Shown here piece by piece: positions 37,758 to 45,139 of a stretch of 64,000 nt of DNA. The translations under genes were made by a program, and so were the position numbers. Where the stretch lies: assembly GCF_900177295.1 (NCBI RefSeq), contig NZ_FWZX01000001.1, positions 1 through 64,000 on the forward strand, in the 5' to 3' direction. Each line of letters opens with the position of its first letter. Position 1 is the stretch's first letter. The notes beneath the pieces were generated by a model. The model saw only the letters and a program-made list of their open reading frames with translations, made no database searches and had not been told where the DNA came from. The DNA comes from Tistlia consotensis USBA 355. Its GTDB lineage: Bacteria; Pseudomonadota; Alphaproteobacteria; Kiloniellales; DSM-21159.

Positions 37758-38681
37758 TCAGCCGGCGGCGCTCCCTCCGAAGGCCCGGGCGAGGCCGTGG
37801 ATGTGGCCGACGCCGATGCCGCAGCAGCCGCCGATGATGCGCGCGCCGGCAGCCGTCCAGTCGCGCGCGAAGTCCAGGTAGAGCTCGGGGGTCAGTTCGC
37901 CGCGCGTCTCGCTCAGCCCCTCGTTGGCCCGGTGGCTGCGCGGCTTGGGCTCGAAGGCATTGGCATAGACCCCGAGCGGCAGCGCCCGGCCGGCGGCCGT
38001 GACGGTCCCGGCCGCCTGGCGGACCGCGGCGGCCATGAACTCGGGCTGGCTGCAGTTGAACAGCAATGCTCCGGCGCCGGCCTCGAGCGCCCAGCCCGCC
38101 GCCGCCGCCACGGTCTCGCCGGACCGCAGCCGCGCCGGGCCCGCGGGATCCGCCGCCTCGCCGTCGTCGAGCGTGAAGGAGATCCAGAAGGGCTTGCCGG
38201 TGGCGGCGGTCGCCGTCTTCACGGCCGCGCCCTCCGCGATCAGGCTCAGCGTCTCGCCGAGCCAGAGGTCGACGTAGGGCGCGAGGCCCTCGACCAGCAC
38301 CGAGAGATAGTCCTGGACGCGCGACGGATCGAAGGCCCGGGGCTCGTAGGAGCCGAAGACCGGCGGCAGGCAGCCGGCGACCCGCGCCCCGCCGCCCGGC
38401 GCGGCGTCGGCCGCCTGGCGGGCCAGCTCGCCGGCACGCCGCGCCAAGGCCAGGCCCTCGGCGCGGAAGCGCGCCTCGCCGATGTGGAAGGGCACCAGCG
38501 CATAGCTGTTCGTTGTGATCACCCCGGCGCCGGCGGCGATGAACTCCTCATGCACGCGCCGGACGATCTCCGGCCGCTCGATCAGGGCCAGCGCCGACCA
38601 TTCCGGCTGGCGCAGCTCGGCACCCAGCCGCACCAGCTCGCGGCTCATGCCGCCGTCGAGGATCGTCACGCCAGCCGTCAT
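37758..38681 (-). CDS. Homocysteine S-methyltransferase family protein
   Basis: A 307-residue TIM-barrel protein with ILDGGMSREL at the N-terminus, VITTNSYA, and the zinc-binding Cys residues in LFNCSQPE and GGCCGIG near the C-terminus. Family members methylate homocysteine from S-methylmethionine, betaine or related donors. The relaxed spacing of motifs suggests a stand-alone MmuM-like enzyme rather than MetH. It is last in a minus-strand run behind the J-domain gene (21-nt gap), but the functional connection is unclear. Confidence 0.9.
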   Translation of the reverse strand: MTAGVTILDGGMSRELVRLGAELRQPEWSALALIERPEIVRRVHEEFIAAGAGVITTNSYALVPFHIGEARFRAEGLALARRAGELARQAADAAPGGGARVAGCLPPVFGSYEPRAFDPSRVQDYLSVLVEGLAPYVDLWLGETLSLIAEGAAVKTATAATGKPFWISFTLDDGEAADPAGPARLRSGETVAAAAGWALEAGAGALLFNCSQPEFMAAAVRQAAGTVTAAGRALPLGVYANAFEPKPRSHRANEGLSETRGELTPELYLDFARDWTAAGARIIGGCCGIGVGHIHGLARAFGGSAAG

Positions 38682-38702
38682 CGCTTCCCCCTGTGCAGGT
38701 CG

Positions 38703-39461
38703 TCAGCGGCCGAGCAGCCGCTCCTTCGCCTGATTGATCTTGGCGGCGAGGTAGTTCGAGCCGCCGCTGTCCGGATGGAACTGGCGCATCAGCCGGCGGT
38801 GCGCGGCGCGGATCGCCGCTTCGTCGGCGCCCTCCTCCAGGCCGAGCACCTGCAGCGCCTCGTCCCGGCTCATGCCGCCGCTCGCCTCGCGCCCCCCGGC
38901 GCCGCCAGGGCCGCCGCCAGGGCCGCCGCCCGGCGCCGATCCGGCACTCTGGCCGGCACCCTGCCCAGCCCCCTGGCGCCAGTCGTCGCCGTGCACGCGG
39001 TCGAGGTAGGCCTCGAGCACCGCCGTCGACTGCTCGTCCTCGGCCCGGCACTCGCGCCACAGCTCGAGCAGCTCGGCCTCGCTCAGCTCGTCGAGCCGCC
39101 GGCCGCGCCAGGGCCCCTCGCGCACCGTGCCACTCATCGCGCCGGTGTCGTGGTCCAGCACCATGCGCAGGAAGCGGGTCTCGACGGTCGAGGTCTGCCC
39201 GGGCTGCGGGCCGAGCGAGCTGCGCAGCCGGCGCAGCAGGCCCGGCAGGCGGAACAGCAGCGGCAGCAGGAAGGCGAAGGCGAAGGGCGCCAGCACCCGG
39301 GCGCCGCCCCACAGCAGGAACAGGATCAGGCCGACGCCGAGCGCCGCGCCGACCCAGGTCAGGGCGCGCAGCACCTGCTTCGGCTCGACCGTGGTGAACC
39401 ACTTGAGCAGCAGCACGATGCCGCCGATCAGGATCAGGCCGAACAGGACGTAGGCGATCAT
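38703..39461 (-). CDS. Membrane-anchored J-domain protein
   Basis: A 252-residue DnaJ-like cochaperone. Two N-terminal transmembrane helices (about 3-20 and 33-70, the second broad) are followed by a TerB-like cytoplasmic segment, a low-complexity Gly/Gln/Ser linker (about 165-193) and a C-terminal J domain (about 196-252) with the diagnostic HPD in FHPDSGGSN. It should stimulate DnaK at the inner membrane. The ATG at 39461 fits the hydrophobic N-terminus. It lies downstream of a VWA gene and mipZ. Confidence 0.9.
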   Translation of the reverse strand: MIAYVLFGLILIGGIVLLLKWFTTVEPKQVLRALTWVGAALGVGLILFLLWGGARVLAPFAFAFLLPLLFRLPGLLRRLRSSLGPQPGQTSTVETRFLRMVLDHDTGAMSGTVREGPWRGRRLDELSEAELLELWRECRAEDEQSTAVLEAYLDRVHGDDWRQGAGQGAGQSAGSAPGGGPGGGPGGAGGREASGGMSRDEALQVLGLEEGADEAAIRAAHRRLMRQFHPDSGGSNYLAAKINQAKERLLGR

Positions 39462-39529
39462 CGGCCGTCCTCCCCGCGCAGGCCCTGCTCCCGTCGGCCC
39501 CGCCCCGGCCCGCCCCGCGCGGCCATGCG

Positions 39530-40255
39530 CTAGCGGACCTGGTGGGTGAGCTGGCGCACGATGCCGCCGCGCCGCTCGGAGAAGTCGGCCAGCGCCTTGC
39601 GGCCGCCGGCGGCATAGACCGCGACGGCGGCCAGCAGGTCGCGCAGCTGCTGCGGCGCCGAGGGATCGAAGCGGCAGCAGGCGCCGCCCGACAGCCGGGC
39701 GATCTGCTCGAAGGCATCGCGGGCGACCGGGTCGCGGCCCTCGTGGAACAGGAAGCAGGGCAGGCCGCGCAGGCCCAGCTCGCCGGCCAGGTGGCCGAGC
39801 TCGTCGAGCGCCTCCTCCATGGCGTCGCCGACGAAGATCAGGGCGTTGACCTTCTTCTTCGCGGTCTCGCCGAGGGCATGGCGCAGCACGCGGGCGATCT
39901 GGGTGCGGCCGGCCAGGCAGGTCACGGCGGTCATCGCGCGCAGCAGGCCCCTGGCCTCGCTCTGCCACTTGCTGGCCTTGCACTCGCCGAAGCCGCGGTA
40001 GAACACCAGCTGGACGTCGAGGCCGCCGAGCGCGCCGGCCTGCTCGAACATCTCGGCCTGGATCTGCATCGCGCCGTCCCAGGTCGGCTGCCGGCTGGCG
40101 GTCGCGTCGAGCGCGAAGATCAGCCGGCCGCGCCCGCCGCCGGCGGCCGTCGGGCGGATCGCCGCCACCTTGCGCAGGAAGGCGTCGACCTCGGCGCCGG
40201 TCCCGCCGGTCTCGCTCGGCAGCCTGCCCTCGGATTGCTTGGGTCGGTCGTTCAT
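39530..40255 (-). CDS. VWA-domain protein
   Basis: A 241-residue cytoplasmic protein with a von Willebrand factor A-like fold: LIFALDATASRQPTWD has a DxTxS MIDAS-type motif, followed by VQLVFYRGFGECKASKW, the conserved Thr in LAGRTQIARVLRHAL, and ALIFVGDAME. Stand-alone VWA proteins typically help assemble or tune partner complexes. The placement between mipZ and a J-domain gene suggests a shared role, but this is only context. Confidence 0.88.
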   Translation of the reverse strand: MNDRPKQSEGRLPSETGGTGAEVDAFLRKVAAIRPTAAGGGRGRLIFALDATASRQPTWDGAMQIQAEMFEQAGALGGLDVQLVFYRGFGECKASKWQSEARGLLRAMTAVTCLAGRTQIARVLRHALGETAKKKVNALIFVGDAMEEALDELGHLAGELGLRGLPCFLFHEGRDPVARDAFEQIARLSGGACCRFDPSAPQQLRDLLAAVAVYAAGGRKALADFSERRGGIVRQLTHQVR

Positions 40256-40347
40256 CGGCGACGGCGCTCCATCGCCTAAAGAGATAATGCGGGCGGCGGC
40301 TGCCCGCCAGCGTGGAAGACGCCGGTCGGGCAGGCGCCGGGCGCCGC

Positions 40348-41223
40348 TCAGTCCTCTCCCGGATCGGCCTCCAGGCCGAGGGCGGACAGCAGCGAGAAGA
40401 CCTCCTGGCGCGCCGCCAGGTGCGACAGCGTCAGGTCGGTGCCGGCCTCGCGCAGGTCGAGCAGGGTCAGGCCCTTGGGGAACAGCTCGCGGAAGATCAC
40501 GCGCTCGCCGAAACCCGGCGCCAGGCGGAAGCCGATGCGCTTGGCCAGCTGGTCGAGCAGGCCGCCGACCTTCTGCTTGTTGCGCGCGTCGAGGTGCGAG
40601 AGGCGGTTGCGCATGACGATCCAGTCGACCGGCCGGCCGCCGGCGCGGGCGCGCTGCTGGCGCTGCTCCCAGACCATCTGGCTGTAGACGCTGGGGCCGA
40701 GGATGCGCCGGCCCTCCGGATCGATGCGGGCCAGCAGGTCGAGGTCGATGAAGGAGTCGTTGAGCGGCGTGATCAGCACGTCGGCGGCCTGGTGGCCGAG
40801 CCGCGAGAGGTGCGAGTCGCTGCCGGGGGTGTCGATCACCAGGAAGTCGAGGCCGGCAAGCTCGGCCAGCGCGCCGTCGAAGCGCGTGCGCTCCTCGCTC
40901 TCGGCGACCTCGCGGCTCGGGCTCTCGGAGCGCGCGACCCGGCGCAGCTCGGGCAGCGGCAGCGGCAGGCCGGTCGACTGCACGAAGGCCGTGCGGTTCT
41001 CGACGTAGCGGCTGAGCGTGCCCTGGCGGGCGTCGAGGTCGACGACGCCGACCTTGTAGCCGAGGCGCAGCAGCGCGACGACCAGGTGCATGGCGGTCGT
41101 CGACTTGCCGCTGCCGCCCTTCTCGTTGCCCAGCACGACGACGCGCGGGCCGGCCACAGCCGGCGCGAAGGAGACGGACGGATTGGGTGCGAGCACGCTC
41201 ACGGCGGGCTGTCCTCCTGACAT
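40348..41223 (-). CDS. mipZ: Division plane positioning ATPase MipZ
   Basis: A 291-residue ParA/MinD-type ATPase. The deviant Walker A is GNEKGGSGKST (residues 32-42), with VVDLDARQGTLSRYVENR immediately after, and FLVIDTPGSDSHLSR carrying the Walker B Asp. These segments match MipZ, which forms a gradient from ParB-bound poles and inhibits FtsZ in alphaproteobacteria. An N-terminal disordered stretch of about 25 residues is unusual in length. It is followed downstream by VWA and J-domain genes. Confidence 0.93.
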   Translation of the reverse strand: MSGGQPAVSVLAPNPSVSFAPAVAGPRVVVLGNEKGGSGKSTTAMHLVVALLRLGYKVGVVDLDARQGTLSRYVENRTAFVQSTGLPLPLPELRRVARSESPSREVAESEERTRFDGALAELAGLDFLVIDTPGSDSHLSRLGHQAADVLITPLNDSFIDLDLLARIDPEGRRILGPSVYSQMVWEQRQQRARAGGRPVDWIVMRNRLSHLDARNKQKVGGLLDQLAKRIGFRLAPGFGERVIFRELFPKGLTLLDLREAGTDLTLSHLAARQEVFSLLSALGLEADPGED

Positions 41224-41304
41224 CTTGTCGCCGCTTTCCTGGCTACCGGAGCGGGCGGATTCGAGGGAAGCCCCGAGTCGCCGGCCGCTCCGCCGGCGCC
41301 CCGC

Positions 41305-42702
41305 CTACCGCACCACCTCCGGCCCCATCAGGTGGTTCGGCAGCACCGTCGAGATCCAGGGCACGTAGGTGATCAGGATCAGGAAGACGAAGAGAATGCC
41401 GAGCCAGGGCAGCGCCGCGCGGACGACCTGGATGACCGACATGCCGGTGATGCCCGAGGTCACGAAGAGGTTGAGGCCCACGGGCGGCGTGATCATGCCG
41501 ATCTCCATGTTCACGACCATGACGATGCCCAGGTGGATCGGGTCGATGCCGAGCTTGATCGCGATCGGGAAGACCACCGGCGCCACGATCAGCAGCAGGC
41601 CCGAGGGCTCCATGAACTGGCCGCCGAGCAGCAGCAGCAGGTTGACCACGACCAGGAACATCCAGGGCGAGAGGCCGGCCTGGATGAAGGTCTCGGTGAT
41701 CACCTGCGGGATCCGCTCGCTGGTCAGCACGTGGGCGAAGAGCAGCGCGTTGGCGATGATGAACATCAGCATCAGCGTGACGCGCGCCGCCTCGACCAGC
41801 ACCTTGCGGGTGTCGGCATGGAAGCAGCCGGGCAGGAAGGCGCGCAGCGTGGCGATGCCGTTGCGCAGCACCGCGCCGCCCAGCCCCTCGCCTTCCCTGC
41901 GCCAGGGCACGCCCTTCAGCGGGCCGAGGTCGCGGTAGACGTAGACCGCGATCAGGAAGGAGTAGACCGCGGCGACGGCGGCCGCCTCGGTCGGCGTGAA
42001 GATGCCGCCGTAGATGCCGCCCAGGATGATCACGATCAGGAACAGGCCCCAGGCCGCGTCGCCGGCCGCCGAGAGGATCTCGCCCAGGCCCTGCCAGGGC
42101 TGCGCCGGCAGGCCGCGGCGCACCGCGGCGACGTAGATGCCGACCATCAGCATGACGCCGGCCAGCGCGCCGGGGATCACGCCGGCCAGGAACATCCGCC
42201 CGACCGAGACGTCGGTGGCGGCGGCATAGACCACCATGACGATCGAGGGCGGGATGAGGATGCCGAGCGTGCCGGCGTTGCAGATGACCCCGGCGGCGAA
42301 GTCGCGGCTGTAGCCGACCTGGCGCATGCCGCCGATGACGATCGAGCCGATCGCCACCACCGTCGCCGGCGAGGAGCCGCAGAGCGCCGCGAACATCATG
42401 CAGGCGAAGACGCCGGCCATGGCGAGGCCGCCGCGGAACGAGCCGACGCAGGCGACCGAGAAGCGGATGATCCGCTGCGCCACCCCGCCGGTCGACAGGA
42501 AGGTCGAGGACAGGATGAAGAAGGGGATCGCGAGCAGCGTGTAGTGCTCCATCGCGTTGAACAGCTTGAGCGCCGTCGAGGCGAGGGAGTCGTTGCTGAA
42601 CAGCAGGATGATGGTCAGGCTCGACAGGCCGAGCGAGACCGCGATCGGCACGCCGAGGACGAGCAGCAGCAGGACCAGGACGAAGAGCAGCAGCGATTCC
42701 AT
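41305..42702 (-). CDS. dctM: TRAP transporter large permease DctM
   Basis: A 465-residue membrane protein with about twelve hydrophobic segments, the large subunit of a tripartite ATP-independent periplasmic (TRAP) transporter. Recognisable stretches are PFFILSSTFLSTGGVAQRI, MMFAALCGSSPATVVAIGSI, and the C-terminal IGMITPPVGLNLFVTSGI. It uses the sodium or proton gradient to import substrate delivered by DctP. It lies ten nt downstream of dctQ in a dctP-dctQ-dctM operon. The substrate, a dicarboxylate or other acid, is not readable. Confidence 0.97.
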   Translation of the reverse strand: MESLLLFVLVLLLLVLGVPIAVSLGLSSLTIILLFSNDSLASTALKLFNAMEHYTLLAIPFFILSSTFLSTGGVAQRIIRFSVACVGSFRGGLAMAGVFACMMFAALCGSSPATVVAIGSIVIGGMRQVGYSRDFAAGVICNAGTLGILIPPSIVMVVYAAATDVSVGRMFLAGVIPGALAGVMLMVGIYVAAVRRGLPAQPWQGLGEILSAAGDAAWGLFLIVIILGGIYGGIFTPTEAAAVAAVYSFLIAVYVYRDLGPLKGVPWRREGEGLGGAVLRNGIATLRAFLPGCFHADTRKVLVEAARVTLMLMFIIANALLFAHVLTSERIPQVITETFIQAGLSPWMFLVVVNLLLLLGGQFMEPSGLLLIVAPVVFPIAIKLGIDPIHLGIVMVVNMEIGMITPPVGLNLFVTSGITGMSVIQVVRAALPWLGILFVFLILITYVPWISTVLPNHLMGPEVVR

Positions 42703-42712
42703 GGCCCGGCCC

Positions 42713-43321
42713 TCAGCGGCCCGCGTCGGCGAGGCCGCCGCGCTTCGCCTCCTCGGCCATCTCCTCGGCCTCGTGGCCGGCGATCAGCGTCGCGCGCCGG
42801 CCGGTCAGCAGCAGCCAGAAGGCCTGGACGAAGCGGAACAGCAGCAGGGTCAGGCCGATCGGCAGCGCCGAATAGGGGATCCAGCGCGGGATCGGGATCT
42901 CCTCGTAGCCCTGGCTGCCGTGGATCAGCTCGCCCAGGAACCGCGGGACGTAGAGGTCCTCGGTCGCGATGCCGATCCGGTAGATCTTGGAGATGTACTC
43001 CCAGGCGCCGATCAGCAGGATCGCCGCGTAGGCGATGCAGCAGAGGCAGCCGAACAGGATGAGCGCGCGCTGGACCCTGCCCGGGAAGAGCTTGACGAAG
43101 GCGTCGACGCCGAGGTGCGTGTTGACCTTGACGCCCCAGGAGATGCCGATCAGCACCATCCAGGCGAAGCAGTAGGTGGTCAGCTCCAGCGCCCAGACGA
43201 AGCCTTCGTTGAAGCAGTAGCGCAGCACCACCTGCAGGAAGGTGATCAGCACCATGGCCGCGAAGAAGAAGGAGATCAGGCCTTCCTCGATGCGGTTGAC
43301 GACCTGGCCGACAGACTGCAC
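42713..43321 (-). CDS. dctQ: TRAP transporter small permease DctQ
   Basis: A 202-residue membrane protein with four hydrophobic segments, typical of the DctQ subunit: EEGLISFFFAAMVLITFLQ, then WALELTTYCFAWMVLIG, GVKVNTHLGVDAF, and a last helix around SALPIGLTLLLFRF. The start is GTG at 43321, preceded by a GGGGGAGGGG Shine-Dalgarno. It forms the membrane complex with DctM. The upstream intergenic hairpin may set the DctP:DctQM ratio. Confidence 0.93.
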   Translation of the reverse strand: MQSVGQVVNRIEEGLISFFFAAMVLITFLQVVLRYCFNEGFVWALELTTYCFAWMVLIGISWGVKVNTHLGVDAFVKLFPGRVQRALILFGCLCCIAYAAILLIGAWEYISKIYRIGIATEDLYVPRFLGELIHGSQGYEEIPIPRWIPYSALPIGLTLLLFRFVQAFWLLLTGRRATLIAGHEAEEMAEEAKRGGLADAGR

Positions 43322-43355
43322 CGCCGCCCCTCCCCCCCCGCAGGCCGGACAGGCG

Positions 43356-43383
43356 CCCCGGCCGGCGTCGCCGCCGGCCGGGG
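43356..43383 (-). terminator. Hairpin between dctP and dctQ (candidate attenuator)
   Basis: A perfect 11-bp stem (43356-43366 with 43373-43383, loop of 6) lies in the 74-nt gap between dctP and dctQ, on the minus strand. Such hairpins often allow more binding protein than permease to be made, by partial termination or by stabilising the upstream mRNA. Confidence 0.5.
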
Positions 43384-43395
43384 CCGCCGCCGGGC

Positions 43396-44403
43396 TCAGC
43401 CGTTGTTGGCCGCCTTGGCCGCCGCGATCATGTCGGCGCCGATGTCGCCCTCGAACTGCGTCCAGACCGGCTCGACGGCCTTGACCCAGTCCTCGCGCTG
43501 CGTCGGCGTCAGCTCGCGGATCGTGGTGCCGGCCGCGAGGATCTTCTTGCGGTTGTCCTCGTTGATCGCCGCCGAGGCCTCGTTGCTCTCCCTGGTCACC
43601 TCCAGGAGGATCTTCTTGAGCTTGTCGCGGACGTCGGGCTTCAGGCCGGTCCACCAGTCGGCCGAGACCACCACCAGGTAGTCGATGATGCCGTGGTCGG
43701 TGTGGGTGATGCCGTCCTGCACCTCGTAGAACTTCTTGGTGTAGATGTTCGACCAGGTGTTCTCCTGGCCATCGACGACGCCGGTCTGCAGCGCGCCGTA
43801 GACCTCGGAGAAGGCCATCTTCTGCGGGTTCGCGCCGAGCGCCTTGAACTGCGCCTCCAGCACGTCGGAGGTCTGGATGCGGAACTTCAGGCCGGCGGCG
43901 TCGGACGGCTCGATCAGCGGCTTGTTGGCCGAGAGCTGCTTCATGCCGTTGTGCCAGTAGGCGAGGCCGAGCAGGCCCTTGCTCTTCATCGAGCCGAGCA
44001 GCTCCTGGCCCTTGTCGCTCATCTGGAAGCGGTCGACCGCCTCGATGTCCTTGAACAGGAAGGGCAGGTCGAAGATGCGCAGCTTCTTGGTGTACTTCTC
44101 GAACTTCGACAGCGAGGGCGCGGCCATCTGGACGTCGCCCAGCTGCATCGCCTCCAGCACCTTGTCGTCGTTGTAGAGCTGGGAGTTCGGGTAGACCTCC
44201 ATGCAGGCGACGCCGTTCATCTCGTCGTTGATGCGCTGCGCCAGCTTGGTGGCGGCCTCGCCCTTCGGATTGCCCTGGGGCGCCACGACGTGGCTGAACT
44301 TGATGACCATCTCGCCGCTGTCGCACTGGGCATAGGCCGGTGCCGCCGCGACGAGACCGGCCAGCGCCGCGCCGGTCAACAGTCCTGTCAGGCTTCGCAT
44401 CAT
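43396..44403 (-). CDS. dctP: TRAP transporter substrate-binding protein DctP
   Basis: A 335-residue periplasmic binding protein with a Sec signal peptide (about 1-25, ending AYA), FSHVVAPQGNPKGEAATKLA, the central LKFRIQTSDVLEAQFKALGANP containing the Arg that binds substrate carboxylate, and the DGQENTWSNIYTKKFYEVQ block. It captures small organic acids and hands them to DctQM. It is the first gene of the operon. A cytochrome c gene lies 153 nt upstream on the same strand. Confidence 0.95.
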   Translation of the reverse strand: MMRSLTGLLTGAALAGLVAAAPAYAQCDSGEMVIKFSHVVAPQGNPKGEAATKLAQRINDEMNGVACMEVYPNSQLYNDDKVLEAMQLGDVQMAAPSLSKFEKYTKKLRIFDLPFLFKDIEAVDRFQMSDKGQELLGSMKSKGLLGLAYWHNGMKQLSANKPLIEPSDAAGLKFRIQTSDVLEAQFKALGANPQKMAFSEVYGALQTGVVDGQENTWSNIYTKKFYEVQDGITHTDHGIIDYLVVVSADWWTGLKPDVRDKLKKILLEVTRESNEASAAINEDNRKKILAAGTTIRELTPTQREDWVKAVEPVWTQFEGDIGADMIAAAKAANNG

Positions 44404-44556
44404 CGAGTGTTTCCCTCCCTCTGGTGGTTCTTGCGATCTTGCTCGGGGATCTTCCCAGACCGCGGAATCTACCAGACTGCAGGCGCCGACCTATAGTCGA
44501 ATCGGCGGTCCGTCCGTCGGCCGGCAGGTGCCGTCCGGGCAGCGGCGGCGCCGGCG

Positions 44557-44877
44557 CTACCTCAGCGATTCGATGTAGGCGACCAGGTCCTCGATGTCCT
44601 GGCGGCTGAGCTCGAACCTGGGCATCGCCTGGCGGCTGTGCGGATTGGCGAGGAAGCCGCGGATGTAGTCCGGCGAGCGGTCGCGGGCGATCTCCTCGAA
44701 GCTGGGCGCCGCGTCGGCTGCCTTCGCGCCGACGCCGGTGGCGTGGCAGGCGGTGCACCAGCGCCCGGCGACCTCAGCGCCCTGCCGGGCCGAACCGGCG
44801 GTCTCGGCGAGGGCGGCGGTCGACGACAGGCCGCCCAGCAGGGCGACGGCGGCGAACAGCGGACGCTTGGCGATCAT
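44557..44877 (-). CDS. Small periplasmic cytochrome c
   Basis: A 106-residue class I cytochrome c with a signal peptide (about 1-24, ending LAE), the heme-binding motif CTACH at 41-45, and an axial-ligand Met in AMPRFELS. It can shuttle one electron between periplasmic enzymes. It lies next to the TRAP operon and, divergently, to a molybdopterin oxidoreductase gene 263 nt away, for which it could be the electron acceptor if that enzyme were periplasmic (it lacks a visible Tat signal). Confidence 0.9.
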   Translation of the reverse strand: MIAKRPLFAAVALLGGLSSTAALAETAGSARQGAEVAGRWCTACHATGVGAKAADAAPSFEEIARDRSPDYIRGFLANPHSRQAMPRFELSRQDIEDLVAYIESLR

Positions 44878-44993
44878 GGACGGGGTCCCTCCTGCCGGAC
44901 GTCGGGGACTGCCTGGGCGAAACCGGAAGAACCGATCGCCCGCATGCGTTGCAGGAAGACTAGCACCGATTTCCGTCCGCCGCCGACTTCGCC

Positions 44994-45053
44994 AGACCGG
45001 ATCGTGATCGATCGGAACCGCTCGGGTTCCGATCGATCACGTGAATCCGGTCT
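44994..45053. repeat. Palindromic intergenic element 1
   Basis: Outer arms AGACCGGAT (44994-45002) and ATCCGGTCT (45045-45053) pair perfectly. A 3-nt TGA bulge (45042-45044) separates them from a 17-bp inner stem (45003-45019 with 45025-45041) closing a 5-nt loop. It lies in the 262-bp gap between the divergent cytochrome c and molybdopterin oxidoreductase genes. Confidence 0.85.
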
Positions 45054-45067
45054 GGGATCATAGAGAT

Positions 45068-45128
45068 AGAGCAGATTCACGTGACCTGCGGGATCGCGAC
45101 GCGATTCCTTCAGGTCACGATCTGCTCT
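45068..45128. repeat. Palindromic intergenic element 2 (same family, opposite orientation)
   Basis: AGAGCAGAT (45068-45076) pairs with ATCTGCTCT (45120-45128). A TCA bulge in the left arm and a CGTGACCTG/CAGGTCACG inner stem follow. The reverse complement has the same plan as element 1, GATCGTGAYC...GRTCACGTGAATC, with outer arms that differ in sequence yet still pair. It ends 11 nt before the oxidoreductase ATG. Confidence 0.85.
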
Positions 45129-45139
45129 AGAGTGGCGGA

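Noticed and set aside
39530-40255. VWA protein as part of a MoxR-VWA chaperone pair
   Set aside because: No MoxR AAA+ ATPase gene is adjacent; the neighbours are mipZ and a J-domain gene.
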